Origin: JAEUJZ01 sp964460115
GTDB lineage: Bacteria; Myxococcota_A; Polyangia; Palsa-1104; JAEUJZ01
Assembly: GCA_964460115.1 (NCBI GenBank)
Contig: CAYWPR010000021.1
Location: forward strand, 16,409-80,408
Length of the DNA stretch: 64,000 nucleotides
Direction: 5' to 3'
Positions within the stretch are counted from its first letter, which is position 1; each line of letters starts with the position of its first letter. A program made the translations under genes and the position numbers. A model generated the notes under the pieces. It was not told the DNA's origin. It worked only from the letters and a program-made list of their open reading frames with translations, and did no database searches. This document shows positions 6,969 to 15,914 of the stretch, piece after piece.

Positions 6969-7847
6969 ATGTCGCAGCTTGTCGATTTGGCGGTGGAACA
7001 TATCCCTAGCCCCAGGCCTGGGCCCGAGCAGGCGGACGCCGCGCGGCGGGTGCTATTTTTGCATGGCATTTTAGGCAGCGGTGCCAACTTGCGGAGCATT
7101 GCGCGGCGCTTTGTGGCAAGTCATCCGAGATGGGATGCCTGGCTTGTCGATCTGCGCGGCCATGGCAAATCGCCAAAAGGAACGCGAAATTCGTCCTTGG
7201 AAATGGCGGCGGCGGATGTACGCAATCTGGCTCGGCATTCGCTGCCCATAGGCGCGATCATTGGACATAGTTTTGGCGGCAAAGTCGCGCTTTTGGTCCT
7301 GCAGCAAAGTCGCGCGCTGACTGCGCCAAAAGATGATGCGACGGCACTGGCGTCGCTGACGCATGTAGTGACCCTGGACAGCAATCCCGGGGCGCGTCCG
7401 CCGGTGGATGAGGAAGGCAGTGCTTTGTGGGTCCTAAAACGTTTGGCGTCGCTGCCCGAAACCATGGCATCGCGGACGGAATTTGTGAAGGCGGCCATTG
7501 CCGCCGGATTGTCTCCGCCCATGGCGCAGTGGCTGGCCATGAGCACCGAGCCCACTGCGGAAGGACGCGTCCGCTTCGCACTTGATCGCGAGGAAATGTA
7601 TGCGCTTTTGAGTAGCTATTTCGCCACGGATCTGTGGCCGATCGTGGAATCTCCGCCGAATGGGGTCTTTATTCACGTCGTCATCGGCGAGAAATCGACA
7701 TCCTATACGCCTGCCGATAGGGCGCGAGTTCGAAACATCGCTGCGCACAATGCGTGCGTCAGTGTAGATGTTTTGGCGACGGATCATTTTGTTCATACCG
7801 AAGATCCGAACGGAGTCCTTAGCGTCCTAGAGACTCGCATTTTGTAA
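6969..7847 (+). CDS. Alpha/beta-fold hydrolase
   Basis: The 292-aa protein has the alpha/beta hydrolase layout. The oxyanion-loop strand LFLHGILGSG is at residues 29-38, DLRGHGKS at 61-68, and the nucleophile elbow GHSFGG at 99-104 with Ser101. A C-terminal His lies in the TDHFVHTEDP region. No signal peptide is visible, so it is likely a cytoplasmic esterase or thioesterase of the YbfF/MenH-like group; the substrate is unknown. It is divergent from the gas-vesicle operon and followed after 130 bases by a small TerB-like gene. Confidence 0.9.
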   Translation: MSQLVDLAVEHIPSPRPGPEQADAARRVLFLHGILGSGANLRSIARRFVASHPRWDAWLVDLRGHGKSPKGTRNSSLEMAAADVRNLARHSLPIGAIIGHSFGGKVALLVLQQSRALTAPKDDATALASLTHVVTLDSNPGARPPVDEEGSALWVLKRLASLPETMASRTEFVKAAIAAGLSPPMAQWLAMSTEPTAEGRVRFALDREEMYALLSSYFATDLWPIVESPPNGVFIHVVIGEKSTSYTPADRARVRNIAAHNACVSVDVLATDHFVHTEDPNGVLSVLETRIL

Positions 7848-7977
7848 ATGTCCGCAAGCATCCGTCGGTCGAGGGTACAAAGTTGGAGCTTTACGCCGTT
7901 TGCCGGCATCGGCTACTCTGGCAGGAAAATTGCCGCGGTCGGGCCGCAAAGTTTCTTCGAAAGGAAGACGTCGAGTC

Positions 7978-8355
7978 ATGGAGCTCAAAGAACTAAAACC
8001 TCCCGAGCGGCTGGCGCTTGTCGCCTTGCTGCAGCACAGCGCTCTCTCAGACGGTCAGTTGTCCTCGGGCGAAGAGGCGGAGCTGGCGCAAGTCGTCGCC
8101 GCCTTGGGGCAAGCAGACTACCAATTGGCGGCTGCCGCGGTCAGCAAGCAAGTCCACGACCTTGCGGATTTGAAAAATCTTTTGTCCCAGGTGACAAGTC
8201 AGGATGCTCGAGCGCTTATCTACGGCACTCTGCTGCAAGTGGCCAGTCATGAGACCATTGATGGGACGGAAAGTCAGCTTTTGGGACTGGTCGAAGAAGC
8301 CTGGCACATGCTGCCGACGTTTGAAGATTTTCCCTCCGAAGACGACGAGCCCTAA
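7978..8355 (+). CDS. Small acidic helical protein, TerB-like
   Basis: The start at 7978 is chosen for AAGGAAG about ten bases upstream. The 125-aa product begins MELKELKPPERLALVALLQH. It is all-helical, with a repeated pattern of acidic residues (ALSDGQLSSGEEAEL, HETIDGTESQLLGLVEEAW) that resembles TerB/tellurite-resistance-like or DjlA N-terminal four-helix domains. The similarity is at pattern level only. The C-terminus is very acidic (DFPSEDDEP). Its stop codon abuts the stop codon of the convergent peptidase gene with no spacer. Confidence 0.75.
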   Translation: MELKELKPPERLALVALLQHSALSDGQLSSGEEAELAQVVAALGQADYQLAAAAVSKQVHDLADLKNLLSQVTSQDARALIYGTLLQVASHETIDGTESQLLGLVEEAWHMLPTFEDFPSEDDEP

Positions 8356-9075
8356 TTATTCCATGTAGGGCACGTCTTTGGGCGGGGGCAGGGCCGGCTT
8401 GTACGGTCGGTTCGTACTATGAACAAAAATCACCATGTGCGTGCGGCGCAAGTCCTCGTCTACATCGTGCCAGCGGCTTTCGAATTCGGCGCGTGGAATG
8501 TAGGTGTAGCGCTTGTCGGTGCTTGGATCCATAAAGTACAAATTGACGGCGTCGTATCCAATTAGGATTGCGTAGTGCCCGTCTTCCCAATTCAAAGACC
8601 AGGGTATAGGCGGTTTGCCCGGGCCTGGCTGCTGCCAGGCTTGCAGATCGACAATCGGCGGCTCTCCGCGATTTACCGCGGCCAAAAGCTCGACAAGCTG
8701 TACGCTTTTGCGCGGCGTGTCATACACATAGGTCGCCCGTAGGGAATGTTCCTGATTCAGTCGATTGGCCATCGGCTGCGGATCCGTTCCATTTTGCTCG
8801 GTAGTTCTTAGCGAAGCATAAAGCGACTCTTCCGAAACATCGCGATATTTTGCGTAGTTCCAGTACTGCAAAAGCGCCAGCGTGGCCGCAGGACCGCAGC
8901 TATAGGATGTCTTTTGCCGAACCCACGGAACCGGAATCAGATTTTTGGGCAAGTTGTGCAAGCTTGGCTTTTGCTCGAGCGCCGTAACTTCCGAATGCGC
9001 AAGCCATAAAATCCCAAGCGCAAGCAGCGCCCTGGAAAGATTCAAGCGTGGCTGAAAAGCTTGCGCCCACTGCAT
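8356..9075 (-). CDS. Secreted C39-like cysteine peptidase
   Basis: The start at 9075 has AAAGGAGG about six bases upstream. The 239-aa protein has an N-terminal hydrophobic segment (SRALLALGILWLA, residues 14-26), probably a signal peptide or anchor. The catalytic pattern of the C39/papain-like fold is complete: Cys60 in TSYSCGPAA, His167 in EDGHYAILIGYD, and Asp183 in YFMDPST. C39 peptidases of this stand-alone type cleave leader peptides or other exported substrates. No ABC transporter or precursor peptide gene is adjacent, so the substrate is unknown. It is divergent from the Ig-like lipoprotein gene, with a 122-base shared promoter region. Confidence 0.9.
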   Translation of the reverse strand: MQWAQAFQPRLNLSRALLALGILWLAHSEVTALEQKPSLHNLPKNLIPVPWVRQKTSYSCGPAATLALLQYWNYAKYRDVSEESLYASLRTTEQNGTDPQPMANRLNQEHSLRATYVYDTPRKSVQLVELLAAVNRGEPPIVDLQAWQQPGPGKPPIPWSLNWEDGHYAILIGYDAVNLYFMDPSTDKRYTYIPRAEFESRWHDVDEDLRRTHMVIFVHSTNRPYKPALPPPKDVPYME

Positions 9076-9197
9076 GCGAACCTCCTTTCCGAATTCCTGT
9101 TTTTTCTGAATTCCCCGGCGCTTCAAATATCTGCTATGCATAGCCCTTTGCTGATTTTTGCCCAATTTTGGGCCTTTCACAAAAGGAACGCGAAACC

Positions 9198-10682
9198 ATG
9201 ATGAACTCGATTGTGAAAATACCGATATCATATCGCGGCGGGGCGCTGCTTTGCGCAGTGGCCGCGCTGGCCACACTGCATTGCGGAACGGACGAAGCGG
9301 AGCCGAGCACCCTGGCTCCGGTACAGCTTTCGCTGTCCGAGACCGCCGCCACGATCAAATCCGTGGACATAAGCCCCAAAGCGCCGCTTGTGCCCAAAAC
9401 TTTGACCCAGCAGTTTACTGCCACCGCTACGTTTTCGGATGGCTCGACGCAGGACGTCACGCGCTCCGCGACTTGGTCGATCAAGGACATTACGGGAATG
9501 GGTGTGGCCACGATCAATGCGACAGGACTGCTTGTTGCCAAAAACGTCGGCCGGGCGGCGGTCACGGCGCGGTATCAATCCGTTAGCAACTCGACAACTG
9601 TAGAAGTGACGGCGCCGCCGCTTGTACGGCTGGAGATGCATCCGCCGGAGGCCAGCATCGCCAAAGGAACCAAGTTTCGATTTGCCGCCATCGGCGTTTA
9701 TGCCGATAGCACCATGGCCGATCTAAGCGCCATGGCGAATTGGTCGGTGACCGATCTAGTCGGCACGGATATCGCAGCGATTGACGGCACGGGCATCGCT
9801 ATCGGTCAGAACCTGGGGCAGGCCCAGGTTAGTGCCGAATTTGATGGATTTCGCACTGCTGCGATTCTGACGGTAACCGCGGCGGTTCCGGTGACTTTGG
9901 AACTAAATCCAAGCAGCGCCACGATTCGCAAAGGAACCAGCCAGCGCTTTACCGCCATTGCAACGTTTAGCGACGGCAGCACTCAGGACGTATCGGCAGT
10001 TTCAGTGTGGCGGGCCATCGATGTGCTGGGAACGGGCGTCGCCTCGGTAGATTCCAGTGGTCTTGTGCAAGGCAACGCCGAAGGCATAGCGCTCGTCTCT
10101 TGCGAATATCAGGGAAGACCCGCCGAGGTGCTTCTTCAGGTTGCGCCCGCCGCACTGACGGGAATCACTCTAGTTCCTAACATGCTGTCGATCTATCTAC
10201 ATCAGTACGGCAGTTTGGTCGCGCAGGGACGTCTTTCCGACGGCAGCACACAGGATGTTTCGTCGCTTGTGACCTGGAGCAGCCGCGATGTCGTGGGCAC
10301 CGATGTCGCCTCGGTAGGACCCGCGGGCGGCGTGTATGGCAATCACCCGGGCACCGCCGAGGTCACGGCCAGCTTTGAAGGCTATACGGCCACAGCAACC
10401 ATCGAGGTAGCGCCCCTGTCTATCGTCAGTCTGACAGTAGCTCCCGGCTATCAGATTACCCTTCGCGGGTTGCCCACGTCGTTTGGCGCGACCGCGACGT
10501 TGACGGACGGCAGCACCAAGGACGTAACCTTGGACGTAACCTGGACCGCGACCGACCTAAGCGGCAGCGGCGTCGCCAGAATCGATAACCGCGGTGTGGC
10601 GTTCGGAATGGCGCGGGGGATGGCTTCGATTGGCGCCTCCCTGGGCGGTTATACCGGCTCCGCATACCTACTGGTATTTTAG
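9198..10682 (+). CDS. Lipoprotein with five bacterial Ig-like (Big_2) domains
   Basis: The ATG at 9198 (or the next codon, 9201) gives about 494 aa. The N-terminus has a signal with lipobox LHC (AALATLHCGTDEAE), so it is a predicted lipoprotein. Five domains of about 85 residues follow. Each has the Big_2 pattern of an initial xxLxxxP strand, FxAxAxxSDGSTQDV, a W near the middle, GxAxIDxxG and GxAxVxAxxxG. These domains form surface stalks or adhesins in many bacteria. No catalytic domain is present, and the protein ends directly after the fifth domain. A structural or binding role at the cell surface is inferred. Confidence 0.9.
   Translation: MMNSIVKIPISYRGGALLCAVAALATLHCGTDEAEPSTLAPVQLSLSETAATIKSVDISPKAPLVPKTLTQQFTATATFSDGSTQDVTRSATWSIKDITGMGVATINATGLLVAKNVGRAAVTARYQSVSNSTTVEVTAPPLVRLEMHPPEASIAKGTKFRFAAIGVYADSTMADLSAMANWSVTDLVGTDIAAIDGTGIAIGQNLGQAQVSAEFDGFRTAAILTVTAAVPVTLELNPSSATIRKGTSQRFTAIATFSDGSTQDVSAVSVWRAIDVLGTGVASVDSSGLVQGNAEGIALVSCEYQGRPAEVLLQVAPAALTGITLVPNMLSIYLHQYGSLVAQGRLSDGSTQDVSSLVTWSSRDVVGTDVASVGPAGGVYGNHPGTAEVTASFEGYTATATIEVAPLSIVSLTVAPGYQITLRGLPTSFGATATLTDGSTKDVTLDVTWTATDLSGSGVARIDNRGVAFGMARGMASIGASLGGYTGSAYLLVF
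9350..10679 (+). repeat. Five tandem ~255-265 bp coding repeats (Ig-like domains)
   Basis: Each repeat carries a version of a GACGGCAGCACNCAGGACGT-like core, visible near 9437, 9970, 10240 and 10505 and degenerate near 9710. The repeats correspond to the five Big_2 domains of the lipoprotein and suggest duplication within the gene. Confidence 0.65.
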
Positions 10683-10836
10683 ATATCTTCGATTGGCGCG
10701 CCGGTTTCATTCGCTAGGGCTTGCTCTTATCGCGTAGCCCCTTTGGCAGTCGCGAATCGTGTCCACTTTTTTGCGGACTCAGGGTAGACTCCCTGGCCAA
10801 TTCGTTCGCACGACAACCCCTACAAGGAGCTTTTGT

Positions 10837-11796
10837 ATGACCCAGACGCATTTCCGGCCGGCCGGCCGTAAGAAAATCGCCATTGTCGGCGCTGGAAACA
10901 TCGGTGGCGAGCTGGCTTCGCTTGTCGCTCGGCGCGAACTTGGCGATGTCGTTTTGCTCGACATTCCCGAAAAACTTGGCCTGTGCCAGGGCAAGGCCCT
11001 CGATCTAGAGCAAAACGGCACCATTTTGGGCTATGACGCCAAAATCACCGGCAGCACCGACTATAAGGATGCGGCCGGCGCCGATGTGGTCATCATCACC
11101 GCCGGCGTGCCGCGTAAGCCCGGCATGTCGCGCGATGATCTTTTGTCGATAAATCTCAAGATCATGCGCAGCGTCTCGCTGGAGTTAAAGCAGCACTGCC
11201 CGCAGGCCTTCATCATCGTCATCAGCAATCCCCTAGACGCCATGGTCTATGAGTGCGCCAAGGTCGGTGGTTTTGCCAAGGAACGCGTTTGCGGGATGGC
11301 CGGCGTTCTGGATTCGGCGCGCATGCAGCTCTTTTTGGCGCATGAAATCGGCTGCAGCGTCAAAGACGTTCGCGCCATGGTCCTTGGCGGCCACGGCGAC
11401 ACCATGGTGCCGGTGACTTCGTATTGCACGGTCAACGGCGTTCCCATAAAGCAGTTCATTTCTCCCGAGCGTTTGGCGGCCATCGTCACCCGCACCGCGG
11501 GCGGCGGCGGCGAAATCGTCAAGCTCATGGGCACCTCGGCATTCTATGCGCCGGCGACCGCGGCGGTTGCCATGGCCGAATCCTACCTGCACGATCAAAA
11601 GCGCCTATTGCCCTGCGCGGCCTACTGCAATGGCGAGTACGGATTGCAAGATTTGTACATCGGCGTCCCGGCGATTATCGGCGCGGGCGGCATCGAAAAG
11701 ATCGTCCAGATCGAACTGAACAAAGAAGAAAAAGCGCTGCTTGATAAGAGCGCAGCGGCAGTGCGCGAGCTCATCGAAGCCGGAACTCGGCTGTAA
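10837..11796 (+). CDS. mdh: Malate dehydrogenase (LDH-like type)
   Basis: The start at 10837 has CAAGGAG upstream and gives 319 aa. NAD-binding GAGNIGG is at residues 18-24, with Asp42 at the end of the second strand (NAD preference). Substrate arginines are Arg93 and Arg99 in PRKPGMSRDD and Arg162. The catalytic pair is Asp159 and His186 (GGHGDTMVP). It interconverts malate and oxaloacetate in the TCA cycle. Arg93 at the specificity-loop position fits malate rather than lactate dehydrogenase. It is followed by sucC and sucD on the same strand. Confidence 0.96.
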   Translation: MTQTHFRPAGRKKIAIVGAGNIGGELASLVARRELGDVVLLDIPEKLGLCQGKALDLEQNGTILGYDAKITGSTDYKDAAGADVVIITAGVPRKPGMSRDDLLSINLKIMRSVSLELKQHCPQAFIIVISNPLDAMVYECAKVGGFAKERVCGMAGVLDSARMQLFLAHEIGCSVKDVRAMVLGGHGDTMVPVTSYCTVNGVPIKQFISPERLAAIVTRTAGGGGEIVKLMGTSAFYAPATAAVAMAESYLHDQKRLLPCAAYCNGEYGLQDLYIGVPAIIGAGGIEKIVQIELNKEEKALLDKSAAAVRELIEAGTRL

Positions 11797-11820
11797 AAAA
11801 GCCCGCGGTTTGCCTACGGC

Positions 11821-11848
11821 GCGAACGAAGTTTATGCGCTTCGTTCGC
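11821..11848 (+). other. Perfect inverted repeat between mdh and sucC
   Basis: GCGAACGAAG (11821-11830) and CTTCGTTCGC (11839-11848) form a 10-bp stem with an 8-base loop inside the 87-base mdh-sucC gap. It is followed by only a short T run (TTTG). This may be a leaky terminator or an RNA-processing or stability element that sets different levels of mdh and sucCD. Confidence 0.6.
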
Positions 11849-11883
11849 TTTGCCCGAGCGCCTCGAAGTCCAAGGAGAAGCTG

Positions 11884-13077
11884 ATGAACATTCATGAATA
11901 TCAGGCCAAAGAGCTGCTTGCCAAGGCCGGGCTGCCGATTCCAATCGGTCGCGCCGCCTTTACGGTGGCCGAGGCCAAAGAGGCCGCGGCCTGGGTACGG
12001 GCGCAGACCGGCCAAGACATCGTCGTCGTCAAAGCGCAGATACACGCCGGCGGTCGCGGCAAGGGCGGCGGCGTCAAAGTCACCAAAACTTTGCAAGATA
12101 CCCATACCGCCATCGAGCGTGTGCATGGCATGCAGCTCGTTACGCATCAGACCGGTCTCGAAGGCAAGACGGTAGGCCGTCTGCTTTTGGAACAGGGAGT
12201 GGACATCGCCAAGGAGTACTACGCGGCGGTCGTGCTCGACCGGCAAAAAGGGCGCCTGGTGGTCATGGCTTCGACCGAAGGCGGCATGGATATCGAAGAA
12301 GTCGCCGCGCATTCGCCGGAAAAGATTTTTCGCCAGGTCATCGACCCCATCGTTGGTTTTGCGCCCTATCAGGCGCGCGAGCTGGCCTTTGCTTTGGGGC
12401 TCAAGCAGGCGGCTCCGGAACTTATCAATCGCGCGGTCAACTTCTTTATGACCATGGTGCGCGCGTATCAGGAGCTCGACTGTTCGCTTTTAGAAATAAA
12501 TCCGCTGGTGCTGACCAAGCAAAACCAGCTTGTGGCGCTTGATGCCAAGCTCAATTTCGACGACAACGCCTTGTATCGCCATGCCGAGATCGAAGCCCTG
12601 CGCGACCTGCAAGAAGAAGAGCCGGCCGAGATCGAAGCCAAACGCTACGACTTGTCGTACGTCAAGCTGACCGGCGACATCGGCTGCATGGTCAACGGCG
12701 CCGGACTGGCCATGGCGACCATGGACATTATTCAGCACCACGGCGGCATGCCCGCCAACTTTTTGGATGTCGGCGGCGGCGCCACCGAAGAAAAGGTCAC
12801 CGCGGCGTTCAAGATCATCACCGCCGATTCCGCCGTGCGCGGCATTTTCGTCAACATCTTTGGCGGCATCATGAAGTGCGACACCATCGCCCTTGGAGTT
12901 TTGGCCGCGGTCAAGCAGGTCGGCCTGAAAGTGCCGCTGTGCGTGCGTCTGGAAGGCACCAATGTTGAGCTCGGCAAAAAAATTCTTGCCGAATCCGGGC
13001 TGAACATCGTCGCTGCCGCCGATATGGCCGACGGCGCGCGCAAGATTATCGAACTTTCACGTCGAAAAGTGGCATAG
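11884..13077 (+). CDS. sucC: Succinyl-CoA ligase (ADP-forming), beta subunit
   Basis: The 397-aa protein starts MNIHEYQAKELLAKAGLPIP, the standard SucC N-terminus. An ATP-grasp domain (VVVKAQIHAGGRGKGGGV) follows, then LEINPLVLT with the metal-binding region, and the C-terminal CoA-ligase domain with FLDVGGGATEEKV and NIFGGIMKCD. It joins SucD to convert succinyl-CoA to succinate with nucleotide phosphorylation. The start has AAGGAGAAG upstream. It ends 11 bases before sucD. Confidence 0.98.
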   Translation: MNIHEYQAKELLAKAGLPIPIGRAAFTVAEAKEAAAWVRAQTGQDIVVVKAQIHAGGRGKGGGVKVTKTLQDTHTAIERVHGMQLVTHQTGLEGKTVGRLLLEQGVDIAKEYYAAVVLDRQKGRLVVMASTEGGMDIEEVAAHSPEKIFRQVIDPIVGFAPYQARELAFALGLKQAAPELINRAVNFFMTMVRAYQELDCSLLEINPLVLTKQNQLVALDAKLNFDDNALYRHAEIEALRDLQEEEPAEIEAKRYDLSYVKLTGDIGCMVNGAGLAMATMDIIQHHGGMPANFLDVGGGATEEKVTAAFKIITADSAVRGIFVNIFGGIMKCDTIALGVLAAVKQVGLKVPLCVRLEGTNVELGKKILAESGLNIVAAADMADGARKIIELSRRKVA

Positions 13078-13088
13078 GAAGGTGCGCC

Positions 13089-13985
13089 ATGGCGATTCTC
13101 GTCGATAAAAATACGCGTCTTATAGTCCAGGGAATTACTGGCAAACAGGGCACCTTTCACACCCAGATGGCCCTTGAATACGGCACCCAAGTCGTTGCCG
13201 GCGTCACGCCTGGCAAGGGCGGCGGGACGGTCAAATTTGATGGCCACAGCGTGCCGATTTTTGACACGGTGGCCGACGCCGTGAAGCAAACCGGGGCCAA
13301 TGCCTCGGTCATCTACGTACCGCCGCCGGTCGCTGCCGACAGCATCTTGGAAGCGGCGGCCGCCGCCGTCGAACTGGTCGTTTGTATTACTGAAGGCATT
13401 CCGGTGCTCGATATGGTGCGGGTGCGCCGCGTGCTAGATGCGCAGGATCGCAGCGGCAAGTACACGCGGCTCATCGGACCAAACTGCCCCGGTATCATCA
13501 CTCCTGGCCAGTGCAAAATCGGCATCATGCCCGGCTACATTCATAAAGAGGGCCACGTCGGCGTGGTTTCACGCTCGGGAACTTTGACCTACGAAGCCGT
13601 GCATCAGCTTAGCGCCCTAGGCATCGGCCAATCGACCTGCGTTGGCATTGGCGGCGATCCGGTCAAAGGCATGGACTTTGTCGAGGTCCTTGAGCTTTTT
13701 GAACGCGACGCAAATACCAGCGCCGTTTTGCTGATTGGCGAAATCGGCGGTTCGTCTGAAGAAACCGCTGCCGCTTTTGTAAAGGCGCGAATGAAAAAAC
13801 CCGTCGCCGCCTTTATCGCTGGGCAAACCGCACCGCCCGGTCGGCGCATGGGCCACGCCGGCGCTATCATTGCCGGCGGCAAAGGCACCGCCAAAGACAA
13901 GATCGCCGCTTTGCGCGCGGCCGACATCGCCGTCGCCCAAACTCCCGCTGACCTAGGCACTACGCTAAAAAGCGTCCTGCGCTAG
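13089..13985 (+). CDS. sucD: Succinyl-CoA ligase (ADP-forming), alpha subunit
   Basis: The 298-aa protein has the N-terminal CoA-binding Rossmann domain (LIVQGITGKQGTFH, YVPPPVAADSI) and GPNCPGIITPGQCKIGIMPG. The phosphorylated active-site histidine lies in RRMGHAGAII. It is complete and of normal length. AGGAAGG precedes the ATG. It forms the heteromeric enzyme with the sucC product, in the TCA cycle. The gene ends about 30 bases before the convergent glycosyltransferase gene; a short palindrome (AGCGCTA/TAGCGCT, 14008-14023) sits between the two ends. Confidence 0.98.
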   Translation: MAILVDKNTRLIVQGITGKQGTFHTQMALEYGTQVVAGVTPGKGGGTVKFDGHSVPIFDTVADAVKQTGANASVIYVPPPVAADSILEAAAAAVELVVCITEGIPVLDMVRVRRVLDAQDRSGKYTRLIGPNCPGIITPGQCKIGIMPGYIHKEGHVGVVSRSGTLTYEAVHQLSALGIGQSTCVGIGGDPVKGMDFVEVLELFERDANTSAVLLIGEIGGSSEETAAAFVKARMKKPVAAFIAGQTAPPGRRMGHAGAIIAGGKGTAKDKIAALRAADIAVAQTPADLGTTLKSVLR

Positions 13986-14015
13986 AAATTCTTAGCCAGG
14001 CGGATGGAGCGCTAT

Positions 14016-15059
14016 TTAGCGCTTCACCCAGCGGGTGTGCCATTTGCGTTCGAAATAGCGGCGGTTCATGTAGAAAAGGCGCATGTACTTTTGCGCCGGC
14101 AGCCGCGAAAAAGCCGCACCGCCGTAGTGATGGACAAATACGTCGCCCAAAAGTTGCAGCCGCTTGCCGCGCGTTCGTACCGCCATGCTCAAGTCATCGT
14201 CTTCAAACAGTCCGATGCCATAGCCTTCATCCAAACCGCCGATTTGCTGAAACAGAGCTTTTTGCATGGCTGCGCAAAAAAGCGTTAGCATGGCCGGCTC
14301 GCGGCGCTGACCGCTGTGGCGCGCGCAGTACTCGGCAGCGAACTCTTCCATTTGCTCGAGGTCGCTGTACTGCGTTCCAAGCTGCGCTTCATTGCCACAG
14401 GAATTGGTCATGGGACCCACTAAGCCAGTGTGCAAGTCGTTATCCAGCGCCGCCACCATTTGATCCAGCCAGCCTGGCCGCACCACCGTGTCGTTGTTGA
14501 GAAAAACCAGAATGTCGCCACGCGCCAGCGCCGCCGCTTGGTTGTTGCCAGCGGCAAAGCCGACATTTTGGCGGTTTTTCACAACGCGCAGCGGCAAAAG
14601 CCCGCTGGCCGCGACTTCATCCAAGTAGGCTGGGGTTTCATCGCGGCTGTCGTTATCCACCACGATGATTTCAAAGGGGATATCGCCGGCGGCGCGCTGC
14701 AGGCTGGCCAGGCACAGCCGCGTCAGATCGAGATTGCCGTAGGTGACCATCAGCACGCTGGCGCGCGGGGCGGCGTTTCCGTAGCGCGCTGACAAAGGCT
14801 TTGTTGCGTCCAAGGTCGGCGGATTGCCCCAGGCCGGGTGCTGGCGCGCGCAGACCACTTGCAGCGGATCGGTGATACGCGCCGGATAAAGGCCCAGGCG
14901 CAAGCGCTCGCCAAGCCAGCGCGGCAAAGAATCGCGCAGCCGCTGCAAGTCAATGCGCCGCGACAACTGCTGCACTGCAGCTCGCGGAGCCAGAAACGTC
15001 AAAAACGCCAGTTCGTCCAAAACGCGCTGCTTGAACTGATTTTGCGGCGTTTCAGGCAT
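14016..15059 (-). CDS. Family 2 glycosyltransferase (rhamnosyltransferase-like)
   Basis: The 347-aa protein has a GT-A fold GT2 domain after about 95 residues. It contains VLMVTYGNLDLTRLCLASL, the nucleotide-binding VVDNDSRDET, NVGFAAGNNQ, and the metal-site region FLNNDTVV. A C-terminal GLFEDDDLSMAVRTRG acceptor or base region and a YMRLFYMNRRYFERKW tail complete it. It lies 3 bases after rmlA in the dTDP-sugar cluster, so it probably transfers a dTDP-derived deoxysugar to a surface glycan. The unusual N-terminal extension (1-95) is Arg/Leu-rich with no recognised domain. Confidence 0.88.
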   Translation of the reverse strand: MPETPQNQFKQRVLDELAFLTFLAPRAAVQQLSRRIDLQRLRDSLPRWLGERLRLGLYPARITDPLQVVCARQHPAWGNPPTLDATKPLSARYGNAAPRASVLMVTYGNLDLTRLCLASLQRAAGDIPFEIIVVDNDSRDETPAYLDEVAASGLLPLRVVKNRQNVGFAAGNNQAAALARGDILVFLNNDTVVRPGWLDQMVAALDNDLHTGLVGPMTNSCGNEAQLGTQYSDLEQMEEFAAEYCARHSGQRREPAMLTLFCAAMQKALFQQIGGLDEGYGIGLFEDDDLSMAVRTRGKRLQLLGDVFVHHYGGAAFSRLPAQKYMRLFYMNRRYFERKWHTRWVKR

Positions 15060-15062
15060 ATT

Positions 15063-15836
15063 TTAGCCTCCCTGGCCGAATTTTGCGCGCAGTGCTTGAA
15101 AATGCTCGGCATAGGGCCCAGTCAGCGGCAATCCCAGCACCAGCTCGTTGGCCAGGCGCAGCGATTCATGGGTACCGGCGTCGGTCCAATAGCCCGAAAG
15201 GATGTCAAAGCCAAGCTGGCCGCGTTCGATGTAGGCGTTGTTGACGTCGGTGATCTCGAGCTCACCACGCCCCGACGGCTTCAAGGTCGAGATGACGTCA
15301 AAAACGCGATCGTCGTAAAAGTACACGCCGGTCACTGCAAAGTCAGAGACCGGCTTTTCCGGCTTTTCATAGATGCGCACCACGCGTTCGCCCTGCACTT
15401 CGGCGACTCCGTAACGCTGCGGATCGGGCACTTGTTTTAACAAAATGCGGGCGCCTCGGCCCTGACGGGCAAAGCGTTCCACGTACAGGCCGATATCATC
15501 TTCGAAGATGTTATCGCCCAAAAGCACCGCCATCTTGTCGCCGCGAGTAAAATCGCGGGCCAGGCCCAGCGCCTGGGCGATGCCGCCGGCCGCATCCTGC
15601 ACACGGTAGGTAAATTCGCAGTCAAAATCGCGGCCGCTGCCCAGCACTCCAACCACGTCTCCGACGTGATCGCAGCCGGTGACCACCAAGATGTCGCGAA
15701 CGCCCGCCGCAATCAGCTTTTTGACCGAGTGAAAAATCATCGGCTCGCGGCCGACGGGCAAGAGATGCTTGTTGGTAATCTTTGTGAGGGGCAGCAGGCG
15801 AGTTCCGGAACCGCCGGCCAAAATGATTCCCTTCAT
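15063..15836 (-). CDS. rmlA: Glucose-1-phosphate thymidylyltransferase-like nucleotidyltransferase
   Basis: The 257-aa protein has the signature GGSGTRLLPLTKITNKHLLPV with the catalytic Lys in KHLLPV. LLGDNIFEDD supplies the metal Asp, and the RIYEKPEKP and GYWTDAGTHESL motifs are present. It makes dTDP-glucose from dTTP and glucose 1-phosphate. It is about 30 residues shorter than enterobacterial RmlA, as in the short group lacking the C-terminal allosteric extension. AAGGACGTAAGAG precedes the ATG. The rml genes run rmlB, rmlD, rmlA, glycosyltransferase on the minus strand. Confidence 0.92.
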   Translation of the reverse strand: MKGIILAGGSGTRLLPLTKITNKHLLPVGREPMIFHSVKKLIAAGVRDILVVTGCDHVGDVVGVLGSGRDFDCEFTYRVQDAAGGIAQALGLARDFTRGDKMAVLLGDNIFEDDIGLYVERFARQGRGARILLKQVPDPQRYGVAEVQGERVVRIYEKPEKPVSDFAVTGVYFYDDRVFDVISTLKPSGRGELEITDVNNAYIERGQLGFDILSGYWTDAGTHESLRLANELVLGLPLTGPYAEHFQALRAKFGQGG

Positions 15837-15914
15837 CTCTTACGTCCTTTCATGTAAGCCAATAAGGCGAAGACAAATGACTTTGGCTTCGCTCGCTAAG
15901 CGGGTAAGGCATTT

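Noticed and set aside
11247..11598. Minus-strand open frames within mdh
   Set aside because: mdh is complete, with all catalytic residues; the opposite frames have no domain or start signal.
14008..14023. Palindrome AGCGCTA/TAGCGCT after sucD as a terminator
   Set aside because: The loop would be only two bases and no T run follows on either strand; it also overlaps the last codons of the glycosyltransferase gene.
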